Assembly: GCA_017510875.1 (NCBI GenBank)
Contig: JAFWLX010000295.1
Span: 1 to 25,329 of the forward strand
DNA: 25,329 bases
Reading direction: 5' to 3'
Origin: Atopobiaceae bacterium
GTDB lineage: Bacteria; Actinomycetota; Coriobacteriia; Coriobacteriales; Atopobiaceae
The position numbers and the translations under genes were made by a program. How positions within the stretch are numbered: position 1 is the first letter of the stretch; every line of letters begins with the position of its first letter. Below the pieces are notes generated by a model. It had not been told where the DNA came from. It did not search any database and was given only the letters and a program-made list of their open reading frames with translations. Of the stretch, positions 14,332-21,826 are shown piece by piece.

Positions 14332-14436
14332 TTGGGGCGCTTTTGTTGCGCTTTTGTCGTAGAATGTCGCAACGACCAGGAGAGTGAAGGCATGGCTGCA
14401 CTTGGCGCATGCCGTCTGAGGTGAAAGCGAGGACCG

Positions 14437-15738
14437 GTGGGCGGGGTACTTGATGGCGTGAACTTCTCCATCGCCGTCACCGGTATCGTCATATGCTCGC
14501 TTGGGCTCGCGTTATCACTGTTCAACTATCCAACCAAACTGGATTCAAGAGGCTATCTTGTTGCCATCTTTGCTGTACTCCTCGTGTACATCAGCTGTGA
14601 CCTGTTTGGACAGGTAGGAGATGATCTTGAAGGACATGCCTGGGTGGTAGCCGACCGCATTGCGCTCTTTGTCGAGTCGGCCCTTCCCTCGCTCGCTGTT
14701 CTCATCCTCACGGCGCTTCAGCTCTCTGTCTGTAAGAGAGATTGGCGTAGCAGCCTGGCCTTTCGCATTGCGGGCACCTTGTGGCTCATCTACATTGTGC
14801 TGCTCGTGCAAACGCAGTTTACGGGAAACCTCTACCAGATAGACGACAATAACGTGTATCAGCGTGGACCGTATTATTCGTTTCTGCTCGTTCCCATGCT
14901 GCTCATCGAAGCACTCGACTTTTTCTTGCTATTGCGGGATCGAGACAGGCTCTCAGCCAAGCAGAGGGCGGCTTTCACCTCATACCTGGCAATACCCGCG
15001 GTGTCTATGGTATGGCAAATGGCCTACTATGGGCTGCTTGCCACCGTGCTCGGCTCGGCGCTTGGCGCCCTCAGCATGCTTTGGTTTATCATAAGCGACC
15101 AAACAGACCGCTACCGCAAAAGGGAGGCAGAGGTCATCAAACTGCGCACCGAGGTCATGCTCAACCAGATTCAGCCGCACTTTCTCTTTAACACGCTCGA
15201 TACGATATATGGCCTGGTAGACGAGGACCCCAAGGTGGCAAAGAAAGCCATCGAGTCGTTTTCCCGATATCTTAGGGCCAACCTAGCCTCGCTGAAGCAA
15301 ACAAACCCCATACCGGTTGACCTTGAGCTGAAGCACGTTCACAACTATCTAGAGCTTGAGCGCATGTCTGACGAAAGCCGCATCGACTACGAGATTGATG
15401 CCCAAGCAACGGGCTTTCTTGTCCCTCCCCTATCTATTCAGACGCTCGCCGAGAACGCGGTAAAGCACGGTCTTGGCAGGCTCGAATCGGGCGGTAAGGT
15501 AACCATCCGTACGTATGAGCAGGAGAGCGAATACATTGTGGCCGTTACCGACAACGGCATAGGCTTTGACACCGAGGCGCTCGATGGTGCAGTTGGCATA
15601 GGAATCTCAAACACGCAAGAGAGAGTCTCTGCCTTATGTGGCGGCACACTCGAGATAACGAGCAAACCGGACCAAGGGACATCTGTCATAATGCACATCC
15701 CGGGCCGTCCTACAGAAGCTACGCTGATCGGAGACTGA
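14437..15738 (+). CDS. Sensor histidine kinase, LytS/YehU-like (His_kinase family)
   Basis: The 433-residue protein has about six to seven membrane segments (roughly 10-220), a short coiled linker and a cytoplasmic kinase core. The phospho-acceptor is His248 in NQIQPHFLFNTLDTI, the signature of the LytS-type His_kinase domain. The ATP-binding N box is at Asn340 (LAENAVKHGLG) and the G1 box at TDNGIGFD (371-378). The start is taken as GTG 14437 behind GCGAGGACCG; a later GTG at 14458 is possible. The next gene begins 4 bases after the stop and encodes a response regulator, so the two form a two-component system. The membrane part has no recognisable extracellular sensor domain, so the signal is probably sensed within the membrane. 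Confidence 0.92.
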   Translation: MGGVLDGVNFSIAVTGIVICSLGLALSLFNYPTKLDSRGYLVAIFAVLLVYISCDLFGQVGDDLEGHAWVVADRIALFVESALPSLAVLILTALQLSVCKRDWRSSLAFRIAGTLWLIYIVLLVQTQFTGNLYQIDDNNVYQRGPYYSFLLVPMLLIEALDFFLLLRDRDRLSAKQRAAFTSYLAIPAVSMVWQMAYYGLLATVLGSALGALSMLWFIISDQTDRYRKREAEVIKLRTEVMLNQIQPHFLFNTLDTIYGLVDEDPKVAKKAIESFSRYLRANLASLKQTNPIPVDLELKHVHNYLELERMSDESRIDYEIDAQATGFLVPPLSIQTLAENAVKHGLGRLESGGKVTIRTYEQESEYIVAVTDNGIGFDTEALDGAVGIGISNTQERVSALCGGTLEITSKPDQGTSVIMHIPGRPTEATLIGD

Positions 15739-15742
15739 AGCT

Positions 15743-16540
15743 ATGAGGATTCTTGCCGTTGACGACAAGGACATGCCGCGTAAAGTGCTCGCACGCGCAA
15801 TAGCAGAAGCCGCGCCCGACGCAGAGCTTACCGTGTGTGCGTTTGCCTCGGAGGTACTGGCACTGCCCAACGTGGGCAACTACGACGTGGCGTTTGTGGA
15901 CATCAACATGCCCGGCATGGACGGCGTTGCGCTTGTACGCGAGCTCAAGCGGAGAAACCCCAAGCTAAACATCGTATTTGCAACTGCCTACGGAGAGTAT
16001 ATGGCCGATGCGTTTGCCCTTCACAGCTCGGGTTACCTCATAAAGCCCATAACCACCGAAGCGGTAGCCAAAGAGCTTGAGAACTTGCGTTTTCCGCCAT
16101 CCTTGCCCAAACAAGACAATGCAGGAAGGCTCGTTGTGCGCTGCTTTGGCGACTTTGAGATATTTGCCAACGGCAAGCCTGTTGCCTTTGGCCGTACGAA
16201 GTCAAAAGAGCTGTTCGCATTTCTCGTAGACCGTAAGGGTGCCATCGTACCTCTACGCGAGGCTGAGGCTGCCATCTGGGATGATCGGTCAGACGGATGG
16301 GTTGCCAGCTCGTCATACCTGCGCACGCTCGTGTCGGACCTGCGCCGGACGCTTACGGCCTGTGGACACGGTGACGTGCTGATAAGAAGGCGCGGAAGGC
16401 TTGGTGTGGACGCCGAGCGCGTGTCATGTGACTACTACGACTTTTTGGCTGGAGACCCTCTGGCTATTGCGGGTTGGCGCGGCGAGTACATGAACCAGTA
16501 TTCGTGGGCCGAGGACACCAAGGCAGCGCTCGCGCGATGA
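15743..16540 (+). CDS. Response regulator with receiver and SARP-type DNA-binding domain
   Basis: The 265-residue protein has an N-terminal receiver (1-120): acidic pair Asp7/Asp8, phospho-acceptor Asp53 in FVDINMPGMDG, Thr in FATAYGE and Lys in GYLIKPI. The C-terminal part (about 130-250) begins RLVVRCFGDFEIFANGKPV and continues with SKELFAFLVDRKGAIV. That is the winged-helix start of the SARP/OmpR-like group, not the LytTR domain usually partnered with LytS-type kinases. It should be phosphorylated by the kinase encoded 4 bases upstream. The symporter gene 218 bases downstream, separated by a palindrome, is a possible target. Confidence 0.9.
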   Translation: MRILAVDDKDMPRKVLARAIAEAAPDAELTVCAFASEVLALPNVGNYDVAFVDINMPGMDGVALVRELKRRNPKLNIVFATAYGEYMADAFALHSSGYLIKPITTEAVAKELENLRFPPSLPKQDNAGRLVVRCFGDFEIFANGKPVAFGRTKSKELFAFLVDRKGAIVPLREAEAAIWDDRSDGWVASSSYLRTLVSDLRRTLTACGHGDVLIRRRGRLGVDAERVSCDYYDFLAGDPLAIAGWRGEYMNQYSWAEDTKAALAR

Positions 16541-16544
16541 CGAC

Positions 16545-16611
16545 GTGAACAGGGGTGAACAAGGGGTCGTGTTTTCCGTTCACGCCTCCTGTTCACGCCC
16601 CCCTGTTCAAC
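16545..16611. repeat. Compound GTGAAC/GTTCAC palindromic repeat
   Basis: Two nested half-elements (TGAACAGGGG, then TGAACAAGGGGTCGTG) pair imperfectly with two downstream halves ending in CCCCCTGTTCA, around TTTTCCGT. It looks like one palindrome inserted into, or duplicated within, another. It begins 5 bases after the response regulator stop codon. Confidence 0.65.
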
Positions 16612-16689
16612 CACTCTCATTACAAGATTGCGAATTACTGCGCACCGCGTACTGACGCACGCTGTCTGTTCCGTAATATCGTCCCCGTC

Positions 16690-16716
16690 GCTTTAGGCGC
16701 CCAAGGTACCTAAAGC
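16690..16716 (+). promoter_or_regulatory. Inverted repeat upstream of the symporter gene
   Basis: GCTTTAGG (16690-16697) pairs perfectly with CCTAAAGC (16709-16716) over an 11-nt loop, 42 bases before the symporter start. It could be an operator or a leader hairpin; position is the only evidence. Confidence 0.4.
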
Positions 16717-16758
16717 AGCTGGTACATAGTCAGGGCCAACCAGTCAGAAAGGGACTAT

Positions 16759-18252
16759 ATGCTTACCAAGATACTCATGATGATCGTGTTCATCGCGGCC
16801 GTTGTCTTCATCGGCCTGCGAACCCGCGGCCAAGCGGGCAGTGTTGAGGGCTTTGTGCTCGGTGGCCGCAACGTTGGGCCGTGGCTCTCAGCCTTTGCCT
16901 ACGGCACCAGCTATTTCTCTGCCGTCATCTTTGTTGGCTATGCGGGCCAATTTGGATGGAAGTATGGCATGTCAGCAACATGGATTGGCGTGGGCAACGC
17001 CTTTGTGGGCAGCCTGCTTGCCTGGGTGGTGCTGGGACTACGCACGCGTCGTATGACGCATCGCCTGGGTTCGGCAACCATGCCACAGTTCTTTGGCTCT
17101 CGTTATCAGAGCGAGGCGCTTCGCGTGGCTTCAGCAGCCATCATCTTTGTGTTTCTCATCCCCTACACCGCCTCGGTCTACAACGGCCTCTCGCGCCTGT
17201 TTGAGATGGCCTTTGGCATCGACTACACCGTATGCATTATCGGTATGGCCATCGTGACCTGCGTGTATGTTGTACTTGGTGGCTACATGGCCACAGTTGT
17301 CAACGACTTTGTGCAGGGCATGGTCATGCTTGTGGGCATCATTGCCATTATCGCAGCCGTGCTCATCAACAACGGCGGCTTCATGCAGGCCTATACGTCG
17401 CTCTCGCAGATTCCCGTTGAGGGCTCGGCCATGCAGGGACCGCTTGCCTCGTTCCTAGGGCCCGAACCGCTCAACCTGCTAGGCGTGGTCATCCTCACGT
17501 CGCTTGGCACCTGGGGCCTTCCGCAGATGGTGGGCAAGTTCTATGCCATCAAGAGCGACGAGGCCGTCAGGCAGGGCGCCATCATCTCTACCTTCTTTGC
17601 CGTGATTGTGGCAGGCGGCAGCTACTTCTTGGGCGGCTTTGGACGTCTCTACGCCAACCAGATTGCCTTCAACCCCGAGACGGGCGCCCCTGTGTACGAC
17701 TCCATCGTGCCCTCCATGCTCTCCACCCTGCCCGACCTGCTCATTGGCCTGGTCATTGTGCTGGTCCTCTCGGCAAGTATGTCTACGCTCTCCTCACTCG
17801 TGCTAACGTCGTCCTCCACCCTCACCATCGACCTCATCAAGGGCCGTCTGGTCAAAGACATGGACGACAAAAAGCAGCTCCTCTGGATGCGCGGCCTGCT
17901 CGTTGCGTTTGTTGTGCTCTCTGCAGCCATCGCGCTTTGGCAGTACACCTCGCCCGTAAACTTCATTGCCCAGCTCATGGGCATTTCGTGGGGCGCGCTT
18001 GCCGGCGCCTTCCTTGGGCCGTTTGTCTGGGGCCTCTATAGCAACCAAATCTCGCGCGCTGCCGTGTGGGCAAGCTTCATCTGCGGCGTTGGCCTCACCA
18101 CCGCCAACATGTTCATTGGCTTCATCGCAAGTCCCGTCAACTGCGGCGCCATTGCCATGGTGCTCTCGCTAATTCTTGTGCCGGTGGTCTCGCTCTTCAC
18201 CCCGGCGGTACCCTTCGAGCTTGATCCCCCGCTCGATCCGCACGAGGTATAA
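16759..18252 (+). CDS. Sodium:solute symporter family (SSS) transporter
   Basis: The 497-residue protein is an integral membrane protein of about 13 hydrophobic segments with the SSS-family layout. The loop EGFVLGGRNVGPWLSAFAYG (about 30-49) with FSAVIFVGYAG is the typical TM1-TM2 region, and RLGSATMPQFFGSRY (about 112-126) matches the family's signature loop. Late helices contain SASMSTLSSLVLTSSS, a Ser-rich sodium-site helix. The family couples Na+ entry to uptake of sugars, amino acids, pantothenate or other small solutes; the substrate cannot be told here. GAAAGGGACTAT precedes the ATG. A strong terminator follows, so it is the last or only gene of its transcript. The upstream two-component system may control it. 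Confidence 0.93.
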   Translation: MLTKILMMIVFIAAVVFIGLRTRGQAGSVEGFVLGGRNVGPWLSAFAYGTSYFSAVIFVGYAGQFGWKYGMSATWIGVGNAFVGSLLAWVVLGLRTRRMTHRLGSATMPQFFGSRYQSEALRVASAAIIFVFLIPYTASVYNGLSRLFEMAFGIDYTVCIIGMAIVTCVYVVLGGYMATVVNDFVQGMVMLVGIIAIIAAVLINNGGFMQAYTSLSQIPVEGSAMQGPLASFLGPEPLNLLGVVILTSLGTWGLPQMVGKFYAIKSDEAVRQGAIISTFFAVIVAGGSYFLGGFGRLYANQIAFNPETGAPVYDSIVPSMLSTLPDLLIGLVIVLVLSASMSTLSSLVLTSSSTLTIDLIKGRLVKDMDDKKQLLWMRGLLVAFVVLSAAIALWQYTSPVNFIAQLMGISWGALAGAFLGPFVWGLYSNQISRAAVWASFICGVGLTTANMFIGFIASPVNCGAIAMVLSLILVPVVSLFTPAVPFELDPPLDPHEV

Positions 18253-18272
18253 ACACAGCATTCTCGTGAACC

Positions 18273-18308
18273 AAAACCCGTCTGCTCAAGAATGAGCAGA
18301 CGGGTTTT
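18273..18308 (+). terminator. Strong terminator after the symporter gene
   Basis: A perfect 16-bp stem with an AGAA tetraloop (18273-18288 with 18293-18308) starts with AAAA and ends with TTTT. The A/T-flanked stem makes it bidirectional in form. It lies 20 bases after the stop codon. Confidence 0.88.
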
Positions 18309-18325
18309 ATGTCAAGGGGCATTTC

Positions 18326-18435
18326 TCACCTGGATTTGGGGACCGTCCCTTATTCCACGCTGCAAAGTCGGGGGTCTTGTCCCGTAACGTCTTCTTTGCA
18401 ACGTGGAATAAGGGACGGTCCCCAAATCCAGGTGA
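18326..18435. repeat. 110-nt inverted repeat with 42-nt arms
   Basis: Arms 18326-18367 and 18394-18435 are complementary except at one position and enclose a 26-nt centre. Each arm has TCACCTGGATTTGGGGACC, then GTCCCTTATTCCACG. No ORF or target-site duplication is evident. It looks like a palindromic mobile or REP-like element lying between convergent genes. Confidence 0.88.
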
Positions 18436-18479
18436 ATCGCGAGTGGTCCTGACTATCCATTGACACACGATCTATGCCT

Positions 18480-19712
18480 TTAAGACGCATCCTTCTTCGT
18501 AACGCCCATGTAGTCCAGCATGCCATCCACGGCCACCTTGGTGGCTGCCACCGCGTGAACCACGGTATTGGGGCCCGTGACCACGTCACCCGCAGCAAAG
18601 ACACCGGGCACGGTGCACATGCCATGATCGTCGACTATCAGCAGGCCGCGGTCGTCACCCTCCAGGCCTTCGGTGGTAAGGATGAGCTTGTTCTTGGGCT
18701 TCTGCGAGACGGCCACGATCACCGTGTCGCACTCCACCTGATCAAGCTCCTCCTCGTATCCCACAACCTTGTCGTTCTCATCAAAGATGGCCGTGCGGAA
18801 CACCGGGCCTTTCTCGTTTATCTCGCAGATGGCCTTGCCCTGCACCAGCTCGCAGCCGTCAAGTAGCGCGTACTCAAGCTCGTCGGAGCTTGCCGAGATG
18901 TGCTTGCTGCGCGCATACATCGTAACCTCGCGTGCACCCTGGCGGAAGGCCGTACGCGCCACGTCCATGGCCGTGTTGCCCGCACCGATAACAGCCACTC
19001 GCTCGCCAACCTCGGCGGTCTGCGGACTGCGCAGGTAGTCCAAGCCAAAGAGCACGTTGCCGCCCGCCTCGCCAGACACGCCAAGCGTCTGCGCACGCCA
19101 AGTACCCGTGCCCACAAAGACTGCGTCGTAACCGTCGCGGAAGAGGTCGCCAATAAGCAGCGATGCACCGATGGCCGTGTTGTGGCGGATACGAACGCCC
19201 AGATCCTCCAAGACCTCCTGGTAACGATCAAGCACGCGTTTGGGCAGACGGTACTCGGGAATGCCGTAGCGCATCACGCCGCCCAGACGCGGGTTCTGGT
19301 CAAAGATCGTCACGGATACACCCACCTGCGCAAGCCGCAGGGCAGCCACGATGCCCGCCGGTCCCCCGCCAATGACTGCCGCGCGCTTGCCGCAGGGCTC
19401 GGGCCGCTCAACGCGCACACGCTCGAGGTACGTGCTCGATACGTAGTTCTCGATGGCAGAGAAATGGATGGGGCTGCCCTTGCGTCCCAACACGCAGTGT
19501 CCCTCGCACTGCGCCCCGTGATTGCAGATGAGCGAGCACACGGCGCTCATGGGGTTGTTTTGGAAGAGCACCGCGCCTGCCTCGTCCATCCTGCGCTCGC
19601 GGAACAGCTGAATCACCAGCGGGATGGCTGTACCCACAGGGCAGCCCTTCTGACATTGGGGCTTCTTACAGTTAAGGCAGCGTTCTGCCTCCTCGATGAT
19701 ATGCAGCGCCAT
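18480..19712 (-). CDS. GltD-like FAD/NAD(P) oxidoreductase with N-terminal Fe-S domain
   Basis: The 410-residue protein matches the glutamate-synthase small-subunit/DPYD group. The N-terminal domain has two Cys clusters for [4Fe-4S] centres: Cys12, 15, 20, 24 (CLNCKKPQCQKGC) and Cys59, 63, 69, 73 (CSLICNHGAQCEGHC). The FAD loop is VIGGGPAG (113-120) and the NAD(P) loop VIGAGNTAMD (241-250), with a C-terminal FAD contact GVFAAGDVVTGPNT. Such proteins pass electrons between NAD(P)H and a partner subunit. No large glutamate synthase subunit is adjacent, so it could be a stand-alone GltD homologue working with another partner. AAAGGAGCATCGC precedes the ATG. It is slightly shorter than typical GltD (about 460-490). 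Confidence 0.92.
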   Translation of the reverse strand: MALHIIEEAERCLNCKKPQCQKGCPVGTAIPLVIQLFRERRMDEAGAVLFQNNPMSAVCSLICNHGAQCEGHCVLGRKGSPIHFSAIENYVSSTYLERVRVERPEPCGKRAAVIGGGPAGIVAALRLAQVGVSVTIFDQNPRLGGVMRYGIPEYRLPKRVLDRYQEVLEDLGVRIRHNTAIGASLLIGDLFRDGYDAVFVGTGTWRAQTLGVSGEAGGNVLFGLDYLRSPQTAEVGERVAVIGAGNTAMDVARTAFRQGAREVTMYARSKHISASSDELEYALLDGCELVQGKAICEINEKGPVFRTAIFDENDKVVGYEEELDQVECDTVIVAVSQKPKNKLILTTEGLEGDDRGLLIVDDHGMCTVPGVFAAGDVVTGPNTVVHAVAATKVAVDGMLDYMGVTKKDAS

Positions 19713-19773
19713 GCGATGCTCCTTTCAGTGAATGGGTGCGTTGCCGGATTGGCGGGTGGACTGGACGATCAAG

Positions 19774-19801
19774 GTGACAAGAGAGGCGGCTCTACTGTCA
19801 C
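19774..19801. repeat. Short degenerate palindrome, GTGACA/TGTCAC type
   Basis: GTGACAAGAG and CTCTACTGTCAC flank GGCGG. It keeps the outer stem and AGAG segment of the GTGACAGGGGGACGGTTCTCTTGTCAC family but has lost the GGGGGACGG core, so it is a shortened derivative. Confidence 0.5.
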
Positions 19802-19822
19802 CCGCCTGTTAATCATTTGTCG

Positions 19823-19951
19823 TTATACCTCATCGGCAGGGAAGATGACGCCGGCCTCGCGGCGGATGGTGTTTTGCACGCGGCTCACCAGCAGGCTCTC
19901 GTCCAGCTGGCGGTAGCACTCGGCAAGGTCGCCGGCGTCCTGCTGCCGCTT
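19823..19951 (-). pseudogene. C-terminal remnant of an unidentified gene
   Basis: Read on the minus strand, an open frame of about 40 residues ends in TAA (complement of 19823-19825). It contains LAECYRQLDESLL, RVQNTIRREAG and VIFPADEV, with coding-like composition and an amphipathic pattern. Its 5' side runs straight into the palindrome at 19952, and no start codon or ribosome site is present. I do not recognise the parent protein. It looks like the tail of a gene lost through deletion or insertion at the repeat. Confidence 0.4.
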
Positions 19952-20019
19952 GTGAACAGGGGGCAGGTTTTTCGTTCACGTTAGCTCTCGTGTTAACAGA
20001 AACGTCCCCCTAACACACG
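19952..20019. repeat. Double palindrome: GTGAAC/GTTCAC and GTGTTA/TAACAC
   Basis: The left unit has GTGAAC (19952-19957) and GTTCAC (19974-19979) around AGGGGGCAGGTTTTTC. The right unit has GTGTTA (19990-19995) and TAACAC (20011-20016) around ACAGAAACGTCCCCC. The two share the G/C-run core in opposite orientation but differ in their outer stems. Confidence 0.65.
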
Positions 20020-20160
20020 GCCTGAACCTTATGTTCAGCAAAACCGCCCAAAATAACAGGTGTCAGCGACAAAAGCTTCCAGCTCGCCGAGTACGGCCTG
20101 GAATTGTGGCAACGCAGTCTATGATGTAGACAACATCACGTCGACAGAAGGGAACCCACC

Positions 20161-21204
20161 ATGACAGACCGCATCCTTAACATTGGATTCATCGGCAACG
20201 GCAAGGGCGCCAACCGCTACCATATGCCCTTCTCACTGGCCCTGCCCGAGAAGTTCAAGATCAAGACCGTCTACGCCCGTCACCTGGGCGGCCCTTGGGC
20301 AGAGCTTCCCGGCGTCGAGTACACCACCGATCTTGAGGCAATGCTGGCCGACCCCCAGATTGACATTGTTGAAATCAGCACCCCACACTCCACGCACTAC
20401 GCCCTTACCAAGCAGGCGCTTGAGGCCGGCAGGCACGTGGTGTGCGACAAGGCCTTCGTGGGCACCGTGGCCGAGGCCGAGGAGCTCTACGCCCTTGCCC
20501 AGGCCAAGGGCGTCACCGTCCAGTGCTAACAGAACCGTCGCTTTGACTCCGACTACCTCACAGCCCGCAAGGTCGCCGAGTCCGGCAAGCTGGGAAAGAT
20601 CTACGAGATCGTGACCCACTACGACTACTGGCGCGAGGCGTTCTACCAGATGGCGCACGAGGGCAAATACGACCGTCTGAACGGCATCGTGTATGGCCAC
20701 TCCTGCCATTGCGTGGACCAGCTTATCGACTGGCTGGGCATCCCCAACCGCTGGCATGCTGAGGCCCGTCAGATTTGCGGCGAGGGCACCCCCGACATGA
20801 CCTTTGACTTTGACCTCTACTACGACGAGGCCGGCATCAAGGCAACAGCCGCTGCCAGCTACCTGGCTGCCATCCAGCGCCCAAGCTTTGAGGTGTACGG
20901 CGAGCGCGGCACCTTCATCAAGGTGGAGAAGGACCAGCAAGAGCGCGACCTCAAGAAGTTCTACCTGCCCGCCGGCCATGACGACTTTGGCCTTGACACC
21001 CCCGAGCAGTACGGCGTGCTGCGCTACTACGACGAGGACGGCACCTTCCACGAGGAGCGCGTAGAGACCGTGCGCAGCACCTACTGCGGCTTCTACGAGG
21101 CACTGTACGAGACCGTAGCCCACGGTGCACCGCAGCTTGTGAAGCCCGAGGAGACCATCGCCCAGCTGCGCATCCTCGAGGACGCAACCGAGGGACTCGA
21201 GTAG
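20161..21204 (+). pseudogene. Gfo/Idh/MocA-family oxidoreductase split by an in-frame TAA
   Basis: The reading frame from 20161 to 21204 would encode about 347 residues, the normal size of this NAD(P)-dependent sugar or inositol dehydrogenase family. One TAA (20527-20529) interrupts it. The N-terminal half has the Rossmann segment IGFIGNGKGANRYHMPF and the active-site lysine motif CDKAFVG. Right after the stop the same frame continues with QNRRFDSDYL, where relatives usually read PYQNRRFD. A TAC or TAT tyrosine codon has therefore probably become TAA. The rest includes GHSCHCVDQLIDWLG and an intact C-terminal sheet. AGAAGGGAACCCACC precedes the ATG. Only a 122-residue NAD-binding fragment would be made unless the stop is read through. 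The downstream half looks unaltered, so the mutation is recent or is a sequencing error. Confidence 0.85.
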
Positions 21205-21218
21205 AAGAGCCATCTTGA

Positions 21219-21252
21219 GCGGCGCACCCATTTGGCAGAACGGGTGCGCCGC
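21219..21252 (+). terminator. Hairpin after the oxidoreductase gene
   Basis: GCGGCGCACCC (21219-21229) pairs perfectly with GGGTGCGCCGC (21242-21252) over a 12-nt loop. There is no T-tract; the next gene's ribosome site (GGGAGGGAG) follows directly, so it may be an attenuating or RNA-stabilising hairpin rather than a full terminator. Confidence 0.5.
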
Positions 21253-21269
21253 ATGGGAGGGAGAAAGCG

Positions 21270-21791
21270 ATGGCAGACACAACCATCACACCGCAGCAGG
21301 CCCGCGAGGCCATGGAGGTACTGCTCGAGCAGGAGCGCATGCTGCGCTACGAGCTATTTGACGCACAACGTGCGCTTGAGCTGGGCCGCATTGCCGCAGA
21401 GCTGGCGCCGGAGTATGACGAGACCTACACGGTTACCATCACCCGCGAGTCCGACGATGCCATTTGGTTCCAGTGGCTTGCCGACGACAAGGGCGCACGC
21501 AACCTCATGTTTGCCACCGGTAAGCGCAATGCCGCCCGTACCGCAGGTCATGCAAGCCCTTGGGCTCAACTCACGGCAATAGCCGAGGGCAAGCCCCTCG
21601 ATGACGTGTGGGCAAAGGTGCCAGACGAGGTTGCCTCTCTCGGCGCGTTTCCCATCCGCGTGGGCGATGAGTGGGTGGCGACTTTGGCCGTGAGCGGCCT
21701 TCACAACGGGCTCGACCACGAGGTCGTCCTTCGCGCGCTGGAGAAGGCTCTTGGCGTTACCGTGCCCCGCTGGTCGGTTTCGGTGGCGTAA
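21270..21791 (+). CDS. UPF0303 / HbpS-GlcG-like family protein
   Basis: The 173-residue protein shows the HbpS/GlcG-like fold signature of UPF0303 proteins: SPWAQLTAIAEG near the middle, then AFPIRVGDEWVATLAVSGL and HEVVLRALEKAL. Relatives are described as heme-binding or heme-degrading-like and as small cytoplasmic proteins; a biochemical role here is not established. GGGAGGGAGAAAGCG gives a strong ribosome site. It sits ahead of the C_GCAxxG_C_C gene and the acetyltransferase gene with short gaps, so the three probably form one transcript. Confidence 0.85.
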   Translation: MADTTITPQQAREAMEVLLEQERMLRYELFDAQRALELGRIAAELAPEYDETYTVTITRESDDAIWFQWLADDKGARNLMFATGKRNAARTAGHASPWAQLTAIAEGKPLDDVWAKVPDEVASLGAFPIRVGDEWVATLAVSGLHNGLDHEVVLRALEKALGVTVPRWSVSVA

Positions 21792-21826
21792 GGCCACGAA
21801 GGCGGTACTATGGAGGTCAATGCCAC

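Larger units (their letters stand above)
19713..20160. other. 448-base intergenic stretch rich in palindromes
   Basis: It holds a short palindrome (19774-19801), a probable gene remnant (19823-19951, minus strand) and a double palindrome (19952-20019). A small dyad CTGAAC-CTTAT-GTTCAG (20022-20038) and another, GTCTA-TGATG-TAGAC (20117-20131), lie upstream of the oxidoreductase gene. No intact gene was seen. Confidence 0.55.

Noticed and set aside
18900..19916. Plus-strand frame of 338 codons opposite the GltD-like gene
   Set aside because: The minus strand carries two Fe-S Cys clusters and FAD/NAD loops. The plus frame has no motif and runs into repeats.
20104..20125. Sigma-70 promoter (TTGTGG / TATGAT) upstream of the oxidoreductase
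   Set aside because: The spacing between the two boxes is only 10 bases, too short for a working promoter.
20527..20529. Stop codon reassignment or programmed TAA recoding
   Set aside because: TAA is used as the normal terminal stop of other intact genes here (macrodomain, lipoprotein, symporter), and no recoding structure was seen. A point mutation or sequencing error is simpler.
20233..21282. Long open frame on the minus strand opposite the Gfo/Idh gene
   Set aside because: Its translation is low-complexity Val/Leu/Gly/Ala sequence with no ribosome site. The plus strand clearly encodes the oxidoreductase, apart from one stop.
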